From NCBI GenBank assembly GCA_016785225.1, contig JAFBJZ010000969.1:309001-373000 (forward strand): a stretch of DNA of 64,000 bases. The letters run 5' to 3'. How positions within the stretch are numbered: position 1 is the first letter of the stretch; every line of letters starts with the position of its first letter. Below the pieces are notes generated by a model. It saw only the letters and a list, made by a program, of their open reading frames with translations. It had not been told where the DNA came from and did no database searches. Position numbers and translations under genes: made by a program. Source of the DNA: Psettodes erumei. Lineage: Eukaryota > Chordata > Actinopteri > Pleuronectiformes > Psettodidae. This document shows positions 21,741 to 35,200 of this stretch, piece by piece.

Positions 21741-24700
21741 GTGCGTGTGTGTGTTTTTATTCATCTCACACTCACAGCGACCGCGGCCGAGCCCATGCTG
21801 CCCGTGCTCTCCTCGTCCTGCTCCGACTCGGACTGAAAACACAGAGAAAACGTGGAGATGAAAAGAAAAACAGCGGCGCCTCACGCCGCCGCGGGGTTTC
21901 CCAGCTGACGAGCGCAGGGTGTCAGACGGATAGCGAGGTAATGAGACGGCGACGGTTTCACACGTGAGGAGGTAACGAACAACAACCCAATTAACGGGGT
22001 AACAAAAACACGACGTGGGCCCGTGATGGTCCAGAGGAAACACGGAGCGTGGACGTGTCACCCCGGCTGATTTATGATCTTCCTCGGACGCAAATTGTTC
22101 TCAGATCACACGGAGACGCGACGTCAAAACACTCGGGCCTTTCATGTCTCGCGCACAAACTGTCACGCGTCAGCGCGGCCGACGTGAAAAGTGGCGGGCC
22201 GGTGTTTATCCAGCGCGCCGCGCTCCGACACGCGTCCCTTTTTTTTCTCCCTTCGGCTCTTTTGGTGGAGAAAAGTAATAACAGGCGTGAATTCCAGCGT
22301 GTTATTATTGTTTCACCATCAATTTATCTGATTATTTTTTTTCAAATCTCTTTGAATTGTCTGCAAATGTGGAAAAAAAAAACAGAGCTCAAAGTGGGTC
22401 GAGACAAAGAGGCCACGACCCCGAAATGTTCTGTTTACTGTCACACAAGTCTGCAATGATATAAAATGAAAAAAAAATTAAAAAAGTTAAAAATAAATAA
22501 AATAATTTAAGATTAATAAAATAAGTTAAATTAATAAAATAAGTTAAAATAGGATCAAATAAAATAATATAAGATCAATAAAATAGAAAAAATATTTTAA
22601 GTTTGTTTTCTGTGTTGGATAAAGAATAAATAAACTGCACTGGCTCTGTATTTAGGTACTGTGGAGTAATCCATTACTTCTGCAACCAAAGGTAATTTAA
22701 AGAGAGTCTTCAGAGCGACGACTCTTTAACTTCATCTGTCTAATCTTGAATTAGGATCCATTGTAATCCCCCCCCCGCACTGTATCTGTAGATTCACAGG
22801 AACTGTGTGATGTTAGAAACAAAACTTCCTGCCAAACCTTTTTAAACTAACGTCACAGTCTCCGGCCTCGGGCGCGCGGATTAAAAAAAAAAAAAAAGCA
22901 GCCGGGTGACTTGTGTGCGACTCACACCTTACACAAACACACTTCACCTGGATGCAGCGCGACATTAACGCCACGTGAAGGAAAGTCTTTCTCTTTAATG
23001 GAAACAAATGATTCTTATCTTTCTAATGAGCTCCAACGTGTCGCTGCTTAACATAACAACACTGAGCTTCATTTAAATGCAGAGCCCCCCGCCCCCCAAC
23101 TCAAATTCAATTTACTGTTGGTTACAAATCCAGCTAATTTACTTAGCACCACCTGGTGGGTAACAGAGGAACCGCTGTAAGTAGCAGTACTGTGGAAATA
23201 CTCTGGTACAAGTACAAGCATAAAAAAAAAGTATAGAATATACTAAGAGTAATGTGTGCAGTTTGGTTTGTGTGATCGTTATTTCTTTTCTAATCAGGTG
23301 AGCTGAACTTTGACCTTTCGTGCTCTGCAGTGAAGACGCAGGAGAGAGAGAGGGAGAACGGTTAAGAGTGTGACCTTTGACCCCAAGTCTTTGTCCAGCT
23401 CATCGTCCCCGCCGTGGACGGGGAGGGCAGGCGGCTGCACGGCGGCCGGTCCCGTCCGTCGGTCCTGCGGGACAGAACACGCTGTGAATAAAAAAAAAAA
23501 AAAAGCACCGGCGTCATCTGAGGCGAGCGCCCGGCGTTAGCGCCCGCGCCATCTGGGCGTGGACGGATGATGTTCGCTCATGCTGAAGTTTACGGCAGGA
23601 ACAATACGTGAAAGTACTTCCACGGGATTACTGTGCATTAAAAGCTGCGTTCACTCCGGTGCATTAGGCCTCAGTACGTAAAGGACATTACGCTCTTTTT
23701 TTTTTAACAAACAGAACAGAATGAGGAGCTTGTACTGCACATTCACCTCCGCCGCGCTCTCGGGCTCCATGGGCTCATCCTGCCCGTCCTTCTCCTGGGG
23801 AGCAGAACCCGCGGCGGCCCCGGTTCTGGCCGGGCTCGGCTGCCGGGCGTCGCGCTCCTGCAGCAGCTGCCTGTATTTCTTCTTCAGGACCAGGTGCTTC
23901 TCGCCCTGCGGAGGTGACGCATGGAGAAGTGGCCGCGGTGACTTCAGGAGTTTATCTGTGGCAGTTTTTATTTTGTTTGTGAACGACAGCACACTGTAAA
24001 AAATCTTTCTTTGTCCGTTTACGTCTCCGTTCGCCGGGTTTCCTCTCTCCTACCTGTGTGTTGTTGCTGCAGTACAGTCCTGGAGGTCAGGTTTAATCAA
24101 ACCAGACATGTTTGCTCATAAGTTTTTTATCTTTACAGTAACAGGAACGTTAGCGTGTCAGTATGTGAAAATGAAAAGCGGGGCTGCGGTCCCTCGGGCT
24201 GCTGATGACGTCATGATTGCGTTCTCAGGCTCCGGGGTGGAAACGTGAACAGAGCTTTGTCCTGAAAAGGTAAAAACTTCACTCACGTTCTCTGACTTCA
24301 CCACGGCGATTCGGTCGATGATGAGCTTGAATTCCTCTCTGTATTTAGCTGCGGAGGGGAAAAAATGATTAAAAAAAAAAAAGACATTTGGACTTGAAAA
24401 AGTGGAAAAACTAAATTTAGCTCCGTTTTAATTCACTGTAAAAACACACACGCTGTTTCCAGATACACACACACACAGAGTGCGGTTTGTGTGTCCAGCT
24501 GGAGGAACAACACAACTGGCCGACAATGCTGCGCTGCACAAAAAAGCCAGTTTGAGAAAACGCTGAGGAGACAGGAAACAGAGTGCACCCCCACAAAGAC
24601 GTTTGGGAACAAACGATGAGCTCATCAGATAAAACTATCTGTCACATGACTCACACACACTCACACTCACACACACATTTATCGAGCAGCCTAGCACACA

Positions 24701-26173
24701 CATTTTTCCAGGCGGAGGTATTCCATTCATGCCTTAGGTGTGCACGCAGCTTCCTGTTTCCTGACGCTCGCACTCACAACAACAGGAAGTCCAGGAGGAA
24801 GCCGCCACTTCCATCTGTCTCAACAGAGGCCTTCCTGCAGCGCCGCGTACCTGCTGCTCGTTCATCAGCCACACACACACCGTGCACACACACACGTGCA
24901 CACACACACACTGTGCGCACAGACCGTGCACACACACCGCACACACACACCGTGCACACACACACCGTGTGAACCCCCTAACGCCGCCAACACTTCCCAC
25001 CGTGCCCCAGTTTTCCAACATGATGGGGGTGTTTGCTCGCCCAGTCATGCATGTGGACTTAATTATGATTAAAAACGCGATCATCACAATTACGACACGA
25101 AAAGCTGCGACCACACGGACGCACTTCTCTAATTGGACGGCAACAACTGCAGCGCTGACAGAGCATCTGGACCGTACACGCTGGCGACGCAAGGTCACTG
25201 CGGATAATCACCCGGGGGGGCGGGGTCAGAAGTGTGTTTGCGTTTCAGGCAGCGCTGCAGGTACAGGAGCGGATGCGTGACGGATCATTACAGGGTCAGG
25301 CGACGCCGCAATCAAAAAGCAAATATTTATTAGCGGTGATGCGTCTGCGTGAGGAAGGCCGAGCTGAAACTCAGAACACGATCTCCGGGCTGCTCGGGTC
25401 GCACAGGCGAGCGACAAACCGCAAACGTGTCGCCATTTTTCAGCTGAAACGTGATGAAGTGATGAAGATGATGTGGTGATCTCTGTCCAGTCTGCAACAC
25501 CGGGCGCAACAAGAGAAATAATATTTAATAATGCAAAGAGAGAGTAGTCCTGTCTCTGTTTCAGTCTGGGGGGGTTCAGGGGGGCCCTGTTACCTGCCCG
25601 TGCCCGGGGACACGCTGTAATCCTAATCCGTCCCTGGCCACCAGGTGCAGTGTGTGCTCATACCAGACTGAGCAAACAGCAAAGTTCTGATAACGTGGTT
25701 TTTAATATTGCGACAGAAAGAAAATCGTGTTCAGTCCTCACACAAGTCACAGTCTGGATTTAACAGACAGAAAAAAGAAGTTACCCCCCCCCCCACCACC
25801 ACCAAAAAAAAAAAACATTTGTCAGCACAAATATGAGAAGAATTCTGCTGTTTATGACTCAGGACCGGATTGCATAAGCACATGTCCAGTTAGTGGGTGT
25901 AGTAGAAGAACAGCCCCACCCACCCCCCACCCCACCTCTTTTACAGCAGATACAGGGATGGTGGCATGTTTCCTGGGGGGGCTCCGGTCCGGGGCATGTT
26001 CGGTTCGGGTCCCTCTGCTGGGTTACAACCGGCCTGGGGGAGGAAGTGACACCACCCCCGCACAAACTACACACTGGGTTGTGGATGGGGCTTTTATAAT
26101 GCGAACCAGATGTGTGTCTGCTTCACGCGAGAGGAACAAGGCGAGGCTGGGGGCCGCCGGCGCGCGCGCCCCA

Positions 26174-26213
<40 letters not shown>

Positions 26214-26454
26214 TGATGATGATGATGAAAATCATTAGTGCGATTCGAGCTCAAGTCCCGCGGCTCAAGGCGGCCACATGACGTCATCGCCACCATCACG
26301 TCACACTCGGCGGCTACTCACCACGCAGCTGCGCGTCACCGTGGCCAATAAACGGCTTAAAGGTCCTCAGTATGTCCGCGTTTCTGACTCTGCCCGCGTT
26401 GCCCCCGGCGGAGTGGAAATAATCCAGCAGCGCGTCCTCGCTCACGTCGCTCAT
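16605..26454 (-). CDS. Sosondowah (SOWAH) family ankyrin-repeat protein, multi-exon
   Basis: Eleven frame-consistent GT-AG exons: 26454-26322, 24348-24287, 23905-23747, 23464-23375, 21832-21776, 21522-21421, 21059-21048, 18676-18590, 17525-17453, 17345-17250 and 16777-16605, totalling 347 codons plus TGA. The N-terminus (MSDVSEDALLDYFHSAGG to about residue 85, KKKYRQLLQ) matches the SOWAH winged-helix-like region. A low-complexity acidic middle follows. Residues 168-290 hold the ankyrin region: LDPIEKEWIYSAAAARVPDL, TALHWAAKHGNEDMAALVV, GYTPLHIAALHGHQHILHLL and NLRDYSGHLACYYL. The C-terminus ends basic, RPRKFSR, as in SOWAH proteins. Mammalian SOWAHA-D are intronless, so the split structure and the 12-nt exon 7 (DFTS) are notable. 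Two residues usually found between DFTS and TALHW are absent. Biochemical function is not established; which SOWAH paralogue this is cannot be decided. Confidence 0.82.
16962..17054. repeat. AGCTT/AAGCT inverted simple repeat, dispersed teleost element
   Basis: TTAGCTTAGCTTAGCAT faces an (AAGCT)n run about 40 bp away and could form a hairpin. The word TAGCTTAGCATAAAGAC recurs at 47968-47984 in a plekhg5 intron, as expected of a dispersed repeat common in teleosts. Confidence 0.65.
18112..18456. mobile_element. Candidate MITE-like element
   Basis: About 345 bp in a SOWAH intron begins with ATTTAAAGG and ends with CCTTTAAAT, perfect 9-bp terminal inverted repeats; similarity continues loosely inward (GGCATT against AACAGT). 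It has no coding capacity. A target-site duplication was not clearly seen, so this remains a candidate. Confidence 0.4.
20160..20370. promoter_or_regulatory. Candidate enhancer in a SOWAH intron
   Basis: Unique sequence with a TCF/LEF-like ACATCAAAGAGG, SOX-like CATTGTTC, CAATTAATCCC, and an NKX-like TTTAAGTGG. It lies in the largest intron near the 3' half of the gene and could serve irx7 as a bystander enhancer. Confidence 0.3.
20560..20730. promoter_or_regulatory. Second candidate enhancer in the same SOWAH intron
   Basis: Unique non-coding sequence containing SOX-like ACAACAAAC, a CTTAAGCGC word and paired CCTTTTGATAG / CCTTTTGAAAT words 18 bp apart. Confidence 0.25.
21541..21768. repeat. 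GT/CA-rich block around SOWAH exons 5 and 6
   Basis: GT runs at 21541-21575 and 21700-21752 separate the two small exons. On the minus-strand transcript these are CA-rich and begin just inside the exon 5 donor. Confidence 0.85.
22470..22600. repeat. AT-rich degenerate tandem repeat
   Basis: Repeated AATAAAATAAGTTAAA-type words with variable spacing in SOWAH intron 4. Confidence 0.7.
24650..24970. repeat. CA-rich compound microsatellite
   Basis: CA runs near 24653-24680 and 24873-24970 with CGTGCA interruptions, in SOWAH intron 1. Confidence 0.85.
26175..26226. repeat. (AAT)n then (GAT)n microsatellite
   Basis: About twelve AAT units followed by about five GAT units, just downstream of SOWAH exon 1. 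Confidence 0.9.
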
Positions 26455-26760
26455 CTCTGCGTCTCTCTCTCTCTCTCTCTCCCCTCTCTCTCTATGTCTC
26501 TCTCCCTCTCCCTCTCTCTCTCTTTCTCTCTCTCCTTCGCCGTTTTTCTCACCCGGACATAACGCGCTCCTCTTGGGCTAATTTATTTTTTTTTTGTTGT
26601 TAGTAATAGCGCACGTCTGAACTTCACTCCACCCAGTCGAGCCGACCGCCGCCGCTGCTGCACCACCTCCCCCTCCTCCTCCTCCTCCTCCTCCTCTTCC
26701 TCCTGTTAACCCTTTAAAGACACCTCCTCCTCGGCATCTTATTTTCGTTTTCGCGTTTAA
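26455..26760 (-). promoter_or_regulatory. SOWAH gene 5' flank
   Basis: On the transcribed strand, a GA-rich tract (26461-26536) abuts the start codon and an AGG-repeat (26666-26703) lies further upstream. Poly-purine/pyrimidine tracts are common at TATA-less promoters. No TATA box was seen. Confidence 0.4.
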
Positions 26761-29223
26761 ACTTCGTACAGTGTGGTTATTTAAACGCTGACGTTGACTT
26801 TTTTTGGTCTTATTCAGTGATATTTTTCATTCGGCGTGCTGTGAAAAGGTCCATATCTACAGCGCGGGCTCGTTTTTCCCATTATTGAAAGCGATCGTGA
26901 ACGTCTCATATCCTTATCTCTTAAAAGTTGCACACATGAAGTTTTATTTATACAGACTTTTCTTAAAGAATGTATCCAGTTGTAGAAAAGTACTTTTTAG
27001 TACTCTTGCCATGATGTACTTCTACTTGAATACATCTGACATGTAGTGTCGACTTTTCTTTACTTCACTTAAATTTATTTTGACACCGCTAGTTACAAGT
27101 TTAACTTCATTCACATTAACAATATTTGTTACTATTAATAATAATAACTAATACTTGCATAGAATACATATGATGGGCATAAACATGATGATGGGGTTAT
27201 TCAGTTCTACTTGTAGTAGTGAATGTAGTAGTAATAATACTATGAATTCATCCCAGTGACGCCTTGGTGTTACTTTTGATGCTGTACTTCCACCTGTGTT
27301 CCTTTACTTGAGTATAATCCTGAATGTTGTATTTTCACTTGTGTTCTGTGTGAGATTACAGTGTGTTACAGCAGGATGCTTTAACTGTTAAGAAGAGGAA
27401 GCAAAGCAGCAGCACGTTCAAATTACTTCACCTAAATATACTTTGTACCACGTTTCAGGTTCGACAACAACCACAGGAGCCAAACCTGAGCTGCATAAGG
27501 TTCAAACTACTTTCAGAAGTGTATGCTGAGCTGATATTCAGAGAGAGCCAGTCAGTTCAGGTATTAGACACAGAACACATTGTCAGATTAATTGTGTGAT
27601 TGCACTGTAAATATTAAATGTGCTGGATTTACACGTTAATCCCTCTGTCCTCCTCTAGTTATAGCGTCTCTTTGAATGGGGTTTTCATTTAATTTAGAAA
27701 TGACAGATTTGTATTTCATGTTTCAGGCTGCTGCCCCGAGAAGACAATATTGGAATTACAATAATCTTCTTATAAAGCTGATACAATTATTGAGGTGAGG
27801 AGTTTATACTGTCGCGTGAAAGTGGGACCTTATGCTCAATCAATTTAGGGAAAAAGACAACTTTTATGAGGAATTTGATCCTCCAGCATATGCCACGTCT
27901 TTGTGGGGATGAATTCATGCCGGAGAGCAGCTGGCAATACATTCATCACCTTGCTAATGCTGGTTTAGGGGGGAAAAAACCATAATGCAAATTACATATT
28001 ATAGTAAGTCATAAAAACAGATGAAAACAGTGAGGTGCAAAACCGTCCCACTTTATTAAAAAATGAAAATGTCATTGTGGCCCGTTTGTGTGTTAATATT
28101 CGTTTGTTCTTTCTGTTTTCTCTCCAGTTCACTTGATGGTTCCTTCAAATGGTGACGCTGCGTGTCGTAATCCGGGGCTCTCAGTAAAAGAAGAACCACC
28201 TCCTCTTCTTCTAGCTCTCTGCTCCGTGTCTGTCTGAGATTCTGCTGATGTTATGAACCCGTCAGAAAAAAAATAAAGTCCATGTTGGGAGGTTTCAGGA
28301 TGGAAAAAAATGTCAAAATGCAAAAACACACCGTAGTATGGAAAACCAAAAAACCCTCATCAAAGCATAGCATTTCATAATGCCAATGTAAAGGTGCTAA
28401 TGTTAATCTACAACCTACTTACTTAATAACTATTTTAATTACTAATAATCCTAACAGCAGAAATGCTGTGTCTGTAACCACAAAAATACAAAGTGAGGTT
28501 ACTGCTGATGTGATGTCCTATGAAAAACAAAAATGAATGAGTTATTATCCTTTGCTTACATAAAATATATATGACTGATTTTGAACTCTCTCCTCTCTCT
28601 GCCTGTGACTATTATCCTATCTTGTTGTCCTTGTATCCAGTCTTTCTGTTTTTTATATTACTTGGTGTAGTAGCCCTTTGTGGGCGAGGTAACTGTTCAG
28701 TTTTTTAGTCTGTTTTCTGTTTTCAAGATTTTGTTGAATAAAGCCCACATTTGAGTGGTTTTAACCTCAGATTCATCCACGTTCTCTCTGTGTCTCCATT
28801 ACTGGGTGAGTACATTTTCCTGTCAATATCGCCCAATAGAGAAGTTTTACAAACAAATAGGGAATCTCCCCGGGATCAGCCAAGGCCAAAAACATGTCAG
28901 ACCCTGGACACTCAAAATGATGTAGTTGGAAGAGCATAATGGCAATAGCATAAACACTTCACAGGATAACATGTCATGAAAACAAAGAAACAATGTGTGT
29001 TTTGGAAACACTTCATACCATAAAATGTGTTAAAAAGCACAAAAAGCTCTAAATATATGATCTCATACAAATGTATAGTATTGTTAACAACAGGAAACAT
29101 CAAAAAACTTTTATGTCATAAAAACACAGAAAGGGACATAGGAACATAGTTTTCACTACAACTGTGAAAAGCATCAAGACTGCAAAGAAATGTAGCATAG
29201 TAAGTCACGAAAACACAAAAAAC
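26761..29223. other. AT-rich intergenic region left of the satellite
   Basis: No exon was recognised. The stretch at 26980-27330 carries dispersed GTACTT-rich repeat words; the rest is AT-rich with no clear feature. Confidence 0.5.
28920..29223. repeat. Possible diverged satellite-related sequence in inverse orientation
   Basis: The word ATAAAATGTGTTAAAAA near 29020 equals the reverse complement of the satellite's TTTTTAACACATTTTAT segment. Surrounding CATGAAAACA and AAACATCAAA words also resemble the satellite's minus strand. Similarity is short and degenerate. Confidence 0.35.
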
Positions 29224-32200
29224 ATGTTTTGACATTTTTTTTTTTCGTTTTTCTGATATGTTGAACTTTTTTTGTATTTTAATGTTTTTAAGCGTTTTTA
29301 CGCAAAAAACATTTTTCAACATTTTTAGCATTTTTATGACAGTGTACGGTGACATCGTTTTTTTTCCCATTTTTCTGTCATGTTAAAATTTTTTCGAAAT
29401 TTTCATTTTTTACTCATGAGTACTCATGAAATACTATTCTTTGATGTTTTTGAGCATTTTTGGGACAAAAATTTTTTTCAACATTTTTTGCATTTTTTTG
29501 ACATTCTATACTAATGACATCTCTTTCTCCATTTTTCTGTCATGTCAAAAAAAATTCTGTTTTTGCATTTTCCACACATTTTATCAAATGGGGTACTCAT
29601 GAAACACTATTCTTTGATGTTTTGAGCATTTTTGGGACAAAAAATTTTTTCAAAACTTTTTGCATTTTTCTGGCATAGTGTACGGCGACATAGATTTTTT
29701 AAATTTTTCTGTCATGTTAAAATGTTTTCTAAATTTTCATTTTTAACACATTTTCTCCAATGGAGTACTCATGAAACACTATTCTTTGATGTTTTTGAAT
29801 GTTTTTTGGACAAAATTTTTTTTCAACATTTTTTGCATTTTTATGACATAATATATGGCGACATGGTTTTTTTCCATTTTTCTGTCATTTGAGAAAATTT
29901 TCGAAATTTTCATTTTTAACACATTTTATCCAATGGAGTACTCATGAAACACTGTTCTTTGATGTTTTTGAGCATTTTTGGGACAAAAATTTTTTCAACA
30001 TTTTTTGCATTTTCATGGCATGATATGCTGTGACATCTTTTTTTCCATTTCTCTGTCATTTTAGAAAATTTTTTTATTTTTTCATTTTTAACAGATTTTA
30101 TCCAATGGAGTACTCATGAAACACTGTTCTTTGATGTTTTTGAGCATTTTTGGGACAAAAAATTTTTTCAACATTTTTTGCATTTTCATGGCATGATATG
30201 CTGTGACATCTTTTTTTCCATTTCTCTGTCATTTTAGAAAATTTTTTATTTTTTCATTTTTAACAGATTTTATCCAATGGAGTACTCATGAAACACTGTT
30301 CTTTGATGTTTTTGAGCATTTTTGGGACAAAAAATTTTTTCAACATTTTTTGCATTTTCATGGCATGATATGCTGTGACATCTTTTTTTCCATTTTTCTG
30401 TCATGTTAAAAAAAATGTTATTTTTTTCATTTTTAACAGATTTTATCCAATGGAGTACTCATGAAACACTGTTCTTTGATGTTTTTGAGCATTTTTGGGA
30501 CAAAAATTTTTTTCAACATTTTTTGCATTTTCATGACATGATATGCTGTGACATCTTTTTTTTCCATTTTTCTGTCATTTTAAAAAATTTTTTATTTTTT
30601 TTCATTTTTAACACATTTTATCCAATGGAGTACTCATGAAACACTGTTCTTTGATGTTTTTGAGCATTTTTGGGACAAAAATTTTTTTCAACATTTTTTG
30701 CATTTTCATGGCATGATATGCTGTGACATCTTTTTTTTTCCATTTTTCTGTCATTTTAAAAATTTTTTTTTTTTTTTTCATTTTAACACATTTTATCCAA
30801 TGGAGTACTCATGAAACACTGTTCTTTGATGTTTTTGAGCATTTTCGGGACAAAAAATTTTTTCAACATTTTTTGCATTTTCATGGCATGATATGCTGTG
30901 ACATCTTTTTTTTTCCATTTCTCTGTCATTTTAGAAAATTTTTTATTTTTTCATTTTTAACAGATTTTATCCAATGGAGTACTCATGAAACACTGTTCTT
31001 TGATGTTTTTGAGCATTTTTGGGACAAAAATTTTTTTCAACATTTTTTTGCAATTTCATGACATGATATGCTGTGACATCTTTTTTCCATTTTTCTGTCA
31101 TTTAAAAAAATTTTATTTTTTTCATTTTTAACACATTTTATCCAATGGAGTACTCATGAAACACTGTTCTTTGATGTTTTTGAGCATTTTTGGGACAAAA
31201 ATTTTTTTCAACATTTTTTGCATTTTCATGGCATGATATGCTGTGACATCTTTTTTTCCATTTTTCTGTCATGTTAAAAATTTTTTTTTTTTTTTTCATT
31301 TTTAACACATTTTATCCAATGGAGTACTCATGAAACACTGTTCTTTGATGTTTTTGAGCATTTTTGGGACAAAAATTTTTTCAACATTTTTTGCATTTTC
31401 ATGGCATGATATGCTGTGACATCTTTTTTTCCATTTTTCTGTCATGTTAAAAAAAATTTTTTTTCATTTTTAACAGATTTTATCCAATGGAGTACTCATG
31501 AAACACTGTTCTTTGATGTTTTTGAGCATTTTTGGGACAAAAATTTTTTTTCAACATTTTTTGCATTTTCATGGCATGATATGCTGTGACATCTTTTTTT
31601 TCCATTTTTCTGTCATTTTAAAAATTTTTTTTTTTTTTTTCATCTTTAACACATTTTATCCAATTGAGTACTCATGAAACACTGTTCTTTGATGTTTTTG
31701 AGCATTTTCGGGACAAAAAATTTTTTTTCAACATTTTTTGCATTTTCATGGCTTGATATGCTGTGACATCTTTTTTTTCCATTTTCCTGTCATTTTAAAA
31801 ATTTTTTTTTTTTTTCATTTTTAACACATTTTATCCAATGGAGTACTCATGAAACACTGTTCTTTGATGTTTTTGAGCATTTTCGGGACAAAAATTTTTT
31901 TCAACATTTTTTGCATTTTCATGGCTTGATATGCTGTGACATCTTTTTTTTCCATTTTCCTGTCATTTTAGAAAGAAGTTATTTTTTCATTTTTAACACA
32001 TTTTATCCAATGGAGTACTCATGAAACACTGTTCTTTGATGTTTTTGAGCATTTTCGGGACAAAAATTTTTTTCAACATTTTTTGCATTTTCATGGCTTG
32101 ATATGCTGTGACATCTTTTTTTCCATTTTTCTGTCATTTTCGAAAATTTTTTTTTTTTTCATTTTTAACACATTTTATCCAATGGAGTACTCATGAAACA

Positions 32201-35200
32201 CTGTTCTTTGATGTTTTTGAGCATTTTCAGGACAAAAATTTTTTTCAACATTTTTTGCATTTTCATGGCTTGATATGCTGTGACATCTTTTTTTTCCATT
32301 TTTCTGTCATTTTCGAAAAAATTTTTTTTTTCATTTTTAACACATTTTATCCAATGGAGTACTCATGAAACACTGTTCTTTGATGTTTTTGAGCATTTTC
32401 AGGACAAAAATTTTTTTCAACATTTTTTGCATTTTCATGGCTTGATATGCTGTGACATCTTTTTTTCCATTTTTCTGTCATTTTCGAAAATTTTTTTTTT
32501 TTTTCATTTTTAACACATTTTATCCAATGGAGTACTCATGAAACACTGTTCTTTGATGTTTTTGAGCATTTTCAGGACAAAAAAAATTTTCAACATTTTT
32601 TGCATTTTCATGGCTTGATATGCTGTGACATCTTTTTTTCCATTTTTCTGTGATGTTAAAAATTTTTCGATTTTTTCATCTTAACACATTTTATCCAATG
32701 GAGTACTCATGAAACACTGTTCTTTGATGTTTTTGAGCATTTTCAGGACAAAAATTTTTTTTCAACATTTTTTGCATTTTCATGGCTTGAGATGCTGTGA
32801 CATCTTTTTTTCCATTTTTCTGTCATTTTCGAAAAATTTTCGATTTTTTTCATTTTAACACATTTTATCCAATGGAGTACTCATGAAACACTGTTCTTTG
32901 ATGTTTTTTGAGCATTTTTGAGGACAAAAATTTTTTCAACATTTTTTGCATTTTCATGGCTTGATATGCTGTGACATCTTTTTTTTCCATTTTTCTGTCA
33001 TTTTAAAATTTTTTTTTTTTTTTCATTTTAACACATTTTATCCAATGGAGTACTCATGAAACACTGTTCTTTGATGTTTTTGAGCATTTTGAGGACAAAA
33101 AATTTTTTTTCAACATTTTTTGCATTTTCATGGCTTGATATGCTGTGACATCTTTTTTTTTCCATTTTTCTGTCATTTTAAAAATTTTTTTTTTTTTCAT
33201 TTTTAACACATTTTATCCAATGGAGTACTCATGAAACACTGTTCTTTGATGTTTTTGAGCATTTTCAGGACAAAAATTTTTTTTCAACATTTTTTGCATT
33301 TTCATGGCTTGATATGTTGTGACATGTTTTTTTCCATTTTTCTGTGATTTTAAAAATTTTCGATTTTTTCATTTTTAACACATTTTATCCAATGGAGTAC
33401 TCATGAAACACTGTTCTTTGATGTTTTTGAGCATTTTCAGGACAAAAATTTTTTTCAACATTTTTTGCATTTTCATGGCTTGATATGCTGTGACATCTTT
33501 TTTTCCATTTTTCTGTCATTTTCGAAAAAATTTTTTTTTTTTTCATTTTTAACACATTTTATCCAATGGAGTACTCATGAAACACTGTTCTTTGATGTTT
33601 TTGAGCGTTTTGAGGACAAAATTTTTTTCAACATTTTTTGCATTTTCATGGCTTGATATGCTGTGACATCTTTTTTTTCCATTTTTCTGTCATTTTCGAA
33701 ATTTTTTTTTTTTTCATCTTTAACACATTTTATCCAATGGAGTACTCATGAAACACTGTTCTTTGATGTTTTTGAGCATTTTCAGGACAAAATTTTTTTT
33801 CAACATTTTTTGCATTTTCATGGCTTGATATGCTGTGACATCTTTTTTTCCATTTTTCTGTGATGTTAAAAATTTTTCGATTTTTTCATCTTAACACATT
33901 TTATCCAATGGAGTACTCATGAAACACTGTTCTTTGATGTTTTTGAGCATTTTCAGGACAAAAATTTTTTTCAACATTTTTTGCATTTTCATGGCTTGAT
34001 ATGCTGTGACATCTTTTTTTCCATTTTTCTGTCATTTTCGAAAAATTTTTTTTTTTTTTTCATTTTTAACACATTTTATCCAATGGAGTACTCATGAAAC
34101 ACTGTTCTTTGATGTTTTTGAGCATTTTCAGGACAAAAAAAAATTTCAACATTTTTTGCATTTTCATGGCTTGAGATGCTGTGACATCTTTTTTTCCATT
34201 TTTCTGTGATGTTAAAAAATTTTTCGATTTTTTCATCTTTAACACATTTTATCCAATGGAGTACTCATGAAACACTGTTCTTTGATGTTTTTGAGCATTT
34301 TCAGGACAAAAAATTTTTTTCAACATTTTTTGCATTTTCATGGCTTGATATGTTGTGACATGTTTTTTTCCATTTTTCTGTGATTTTAAAAATTTTCGAT
34401 TTTTTTTTCATTTTTAACACATTTTATCCAATGGAGTACTCATGAAACACTGTTCTTTGATGTTTTTGAGCATTTTCAGGACAAAAATTTTTTTTCAACA
34501 TTTTTTGCATTTTCATGGCTTGATATGCTGTGACATCTTTTTTTTCCATTTTTCTGTCATTTTCGAAAAAAATTATTTTTTCATTTTTAACACATTTTAT
34601 CCAATGGAGTACTCATGAAACACTGTTCTTTGATGTTTTTGAGCATTTTCGGGACAAAATTTTTTTTCAACATTTTTTGCATTTTCATGGCTTGATATGC
34701 TGTGACATCTTTTTTTTTTCCATTTTTCTGTCATTTAAAAAATTTTTTTTTTTTTTTCATTTTTAACACATTTTATCCAATGGAGTACTCATGAAACACT
34801 GTTCTTTGATGTTTTTGAGCATTTTTGAGGGAAAAATTTTTTTTCAACATTTTTGCATTTTCATGGCTTGATATGCTGTGACATCTTTTTTTTTTTTTCC
34901 ATTTTTCTGTCATTTTAAAAATTTTTTTTTTCATTTTAACACATTTTATCCAATGGAGTACTCATGAAACACTGTTCTTTGATGTTTTTGAGCATTTTCA
35001 GGACACAATTTTTTTTTTTCAACATTTTTTGCATTTTCATGGCTTGATATGTTGTGATGATTTTTTTTTTTCCATTTTTCTGTGATTTTAAAAATTTTTT
35101 TTTTTCATTTTTAACACATTTTATCCAATGGAGTACTCATGAAACACTGTTCTTTGATGTTTTTGAGCATTTTCAGGACAAAAAAAAATTTCAACATTTT

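Noticed and set aside
23146..23162. CTCF or E-box call at ACCACCTGGTGGG
   Set aside because: The match to the CTCF core is poor at the central AG, and E-box words are too common to support a site.
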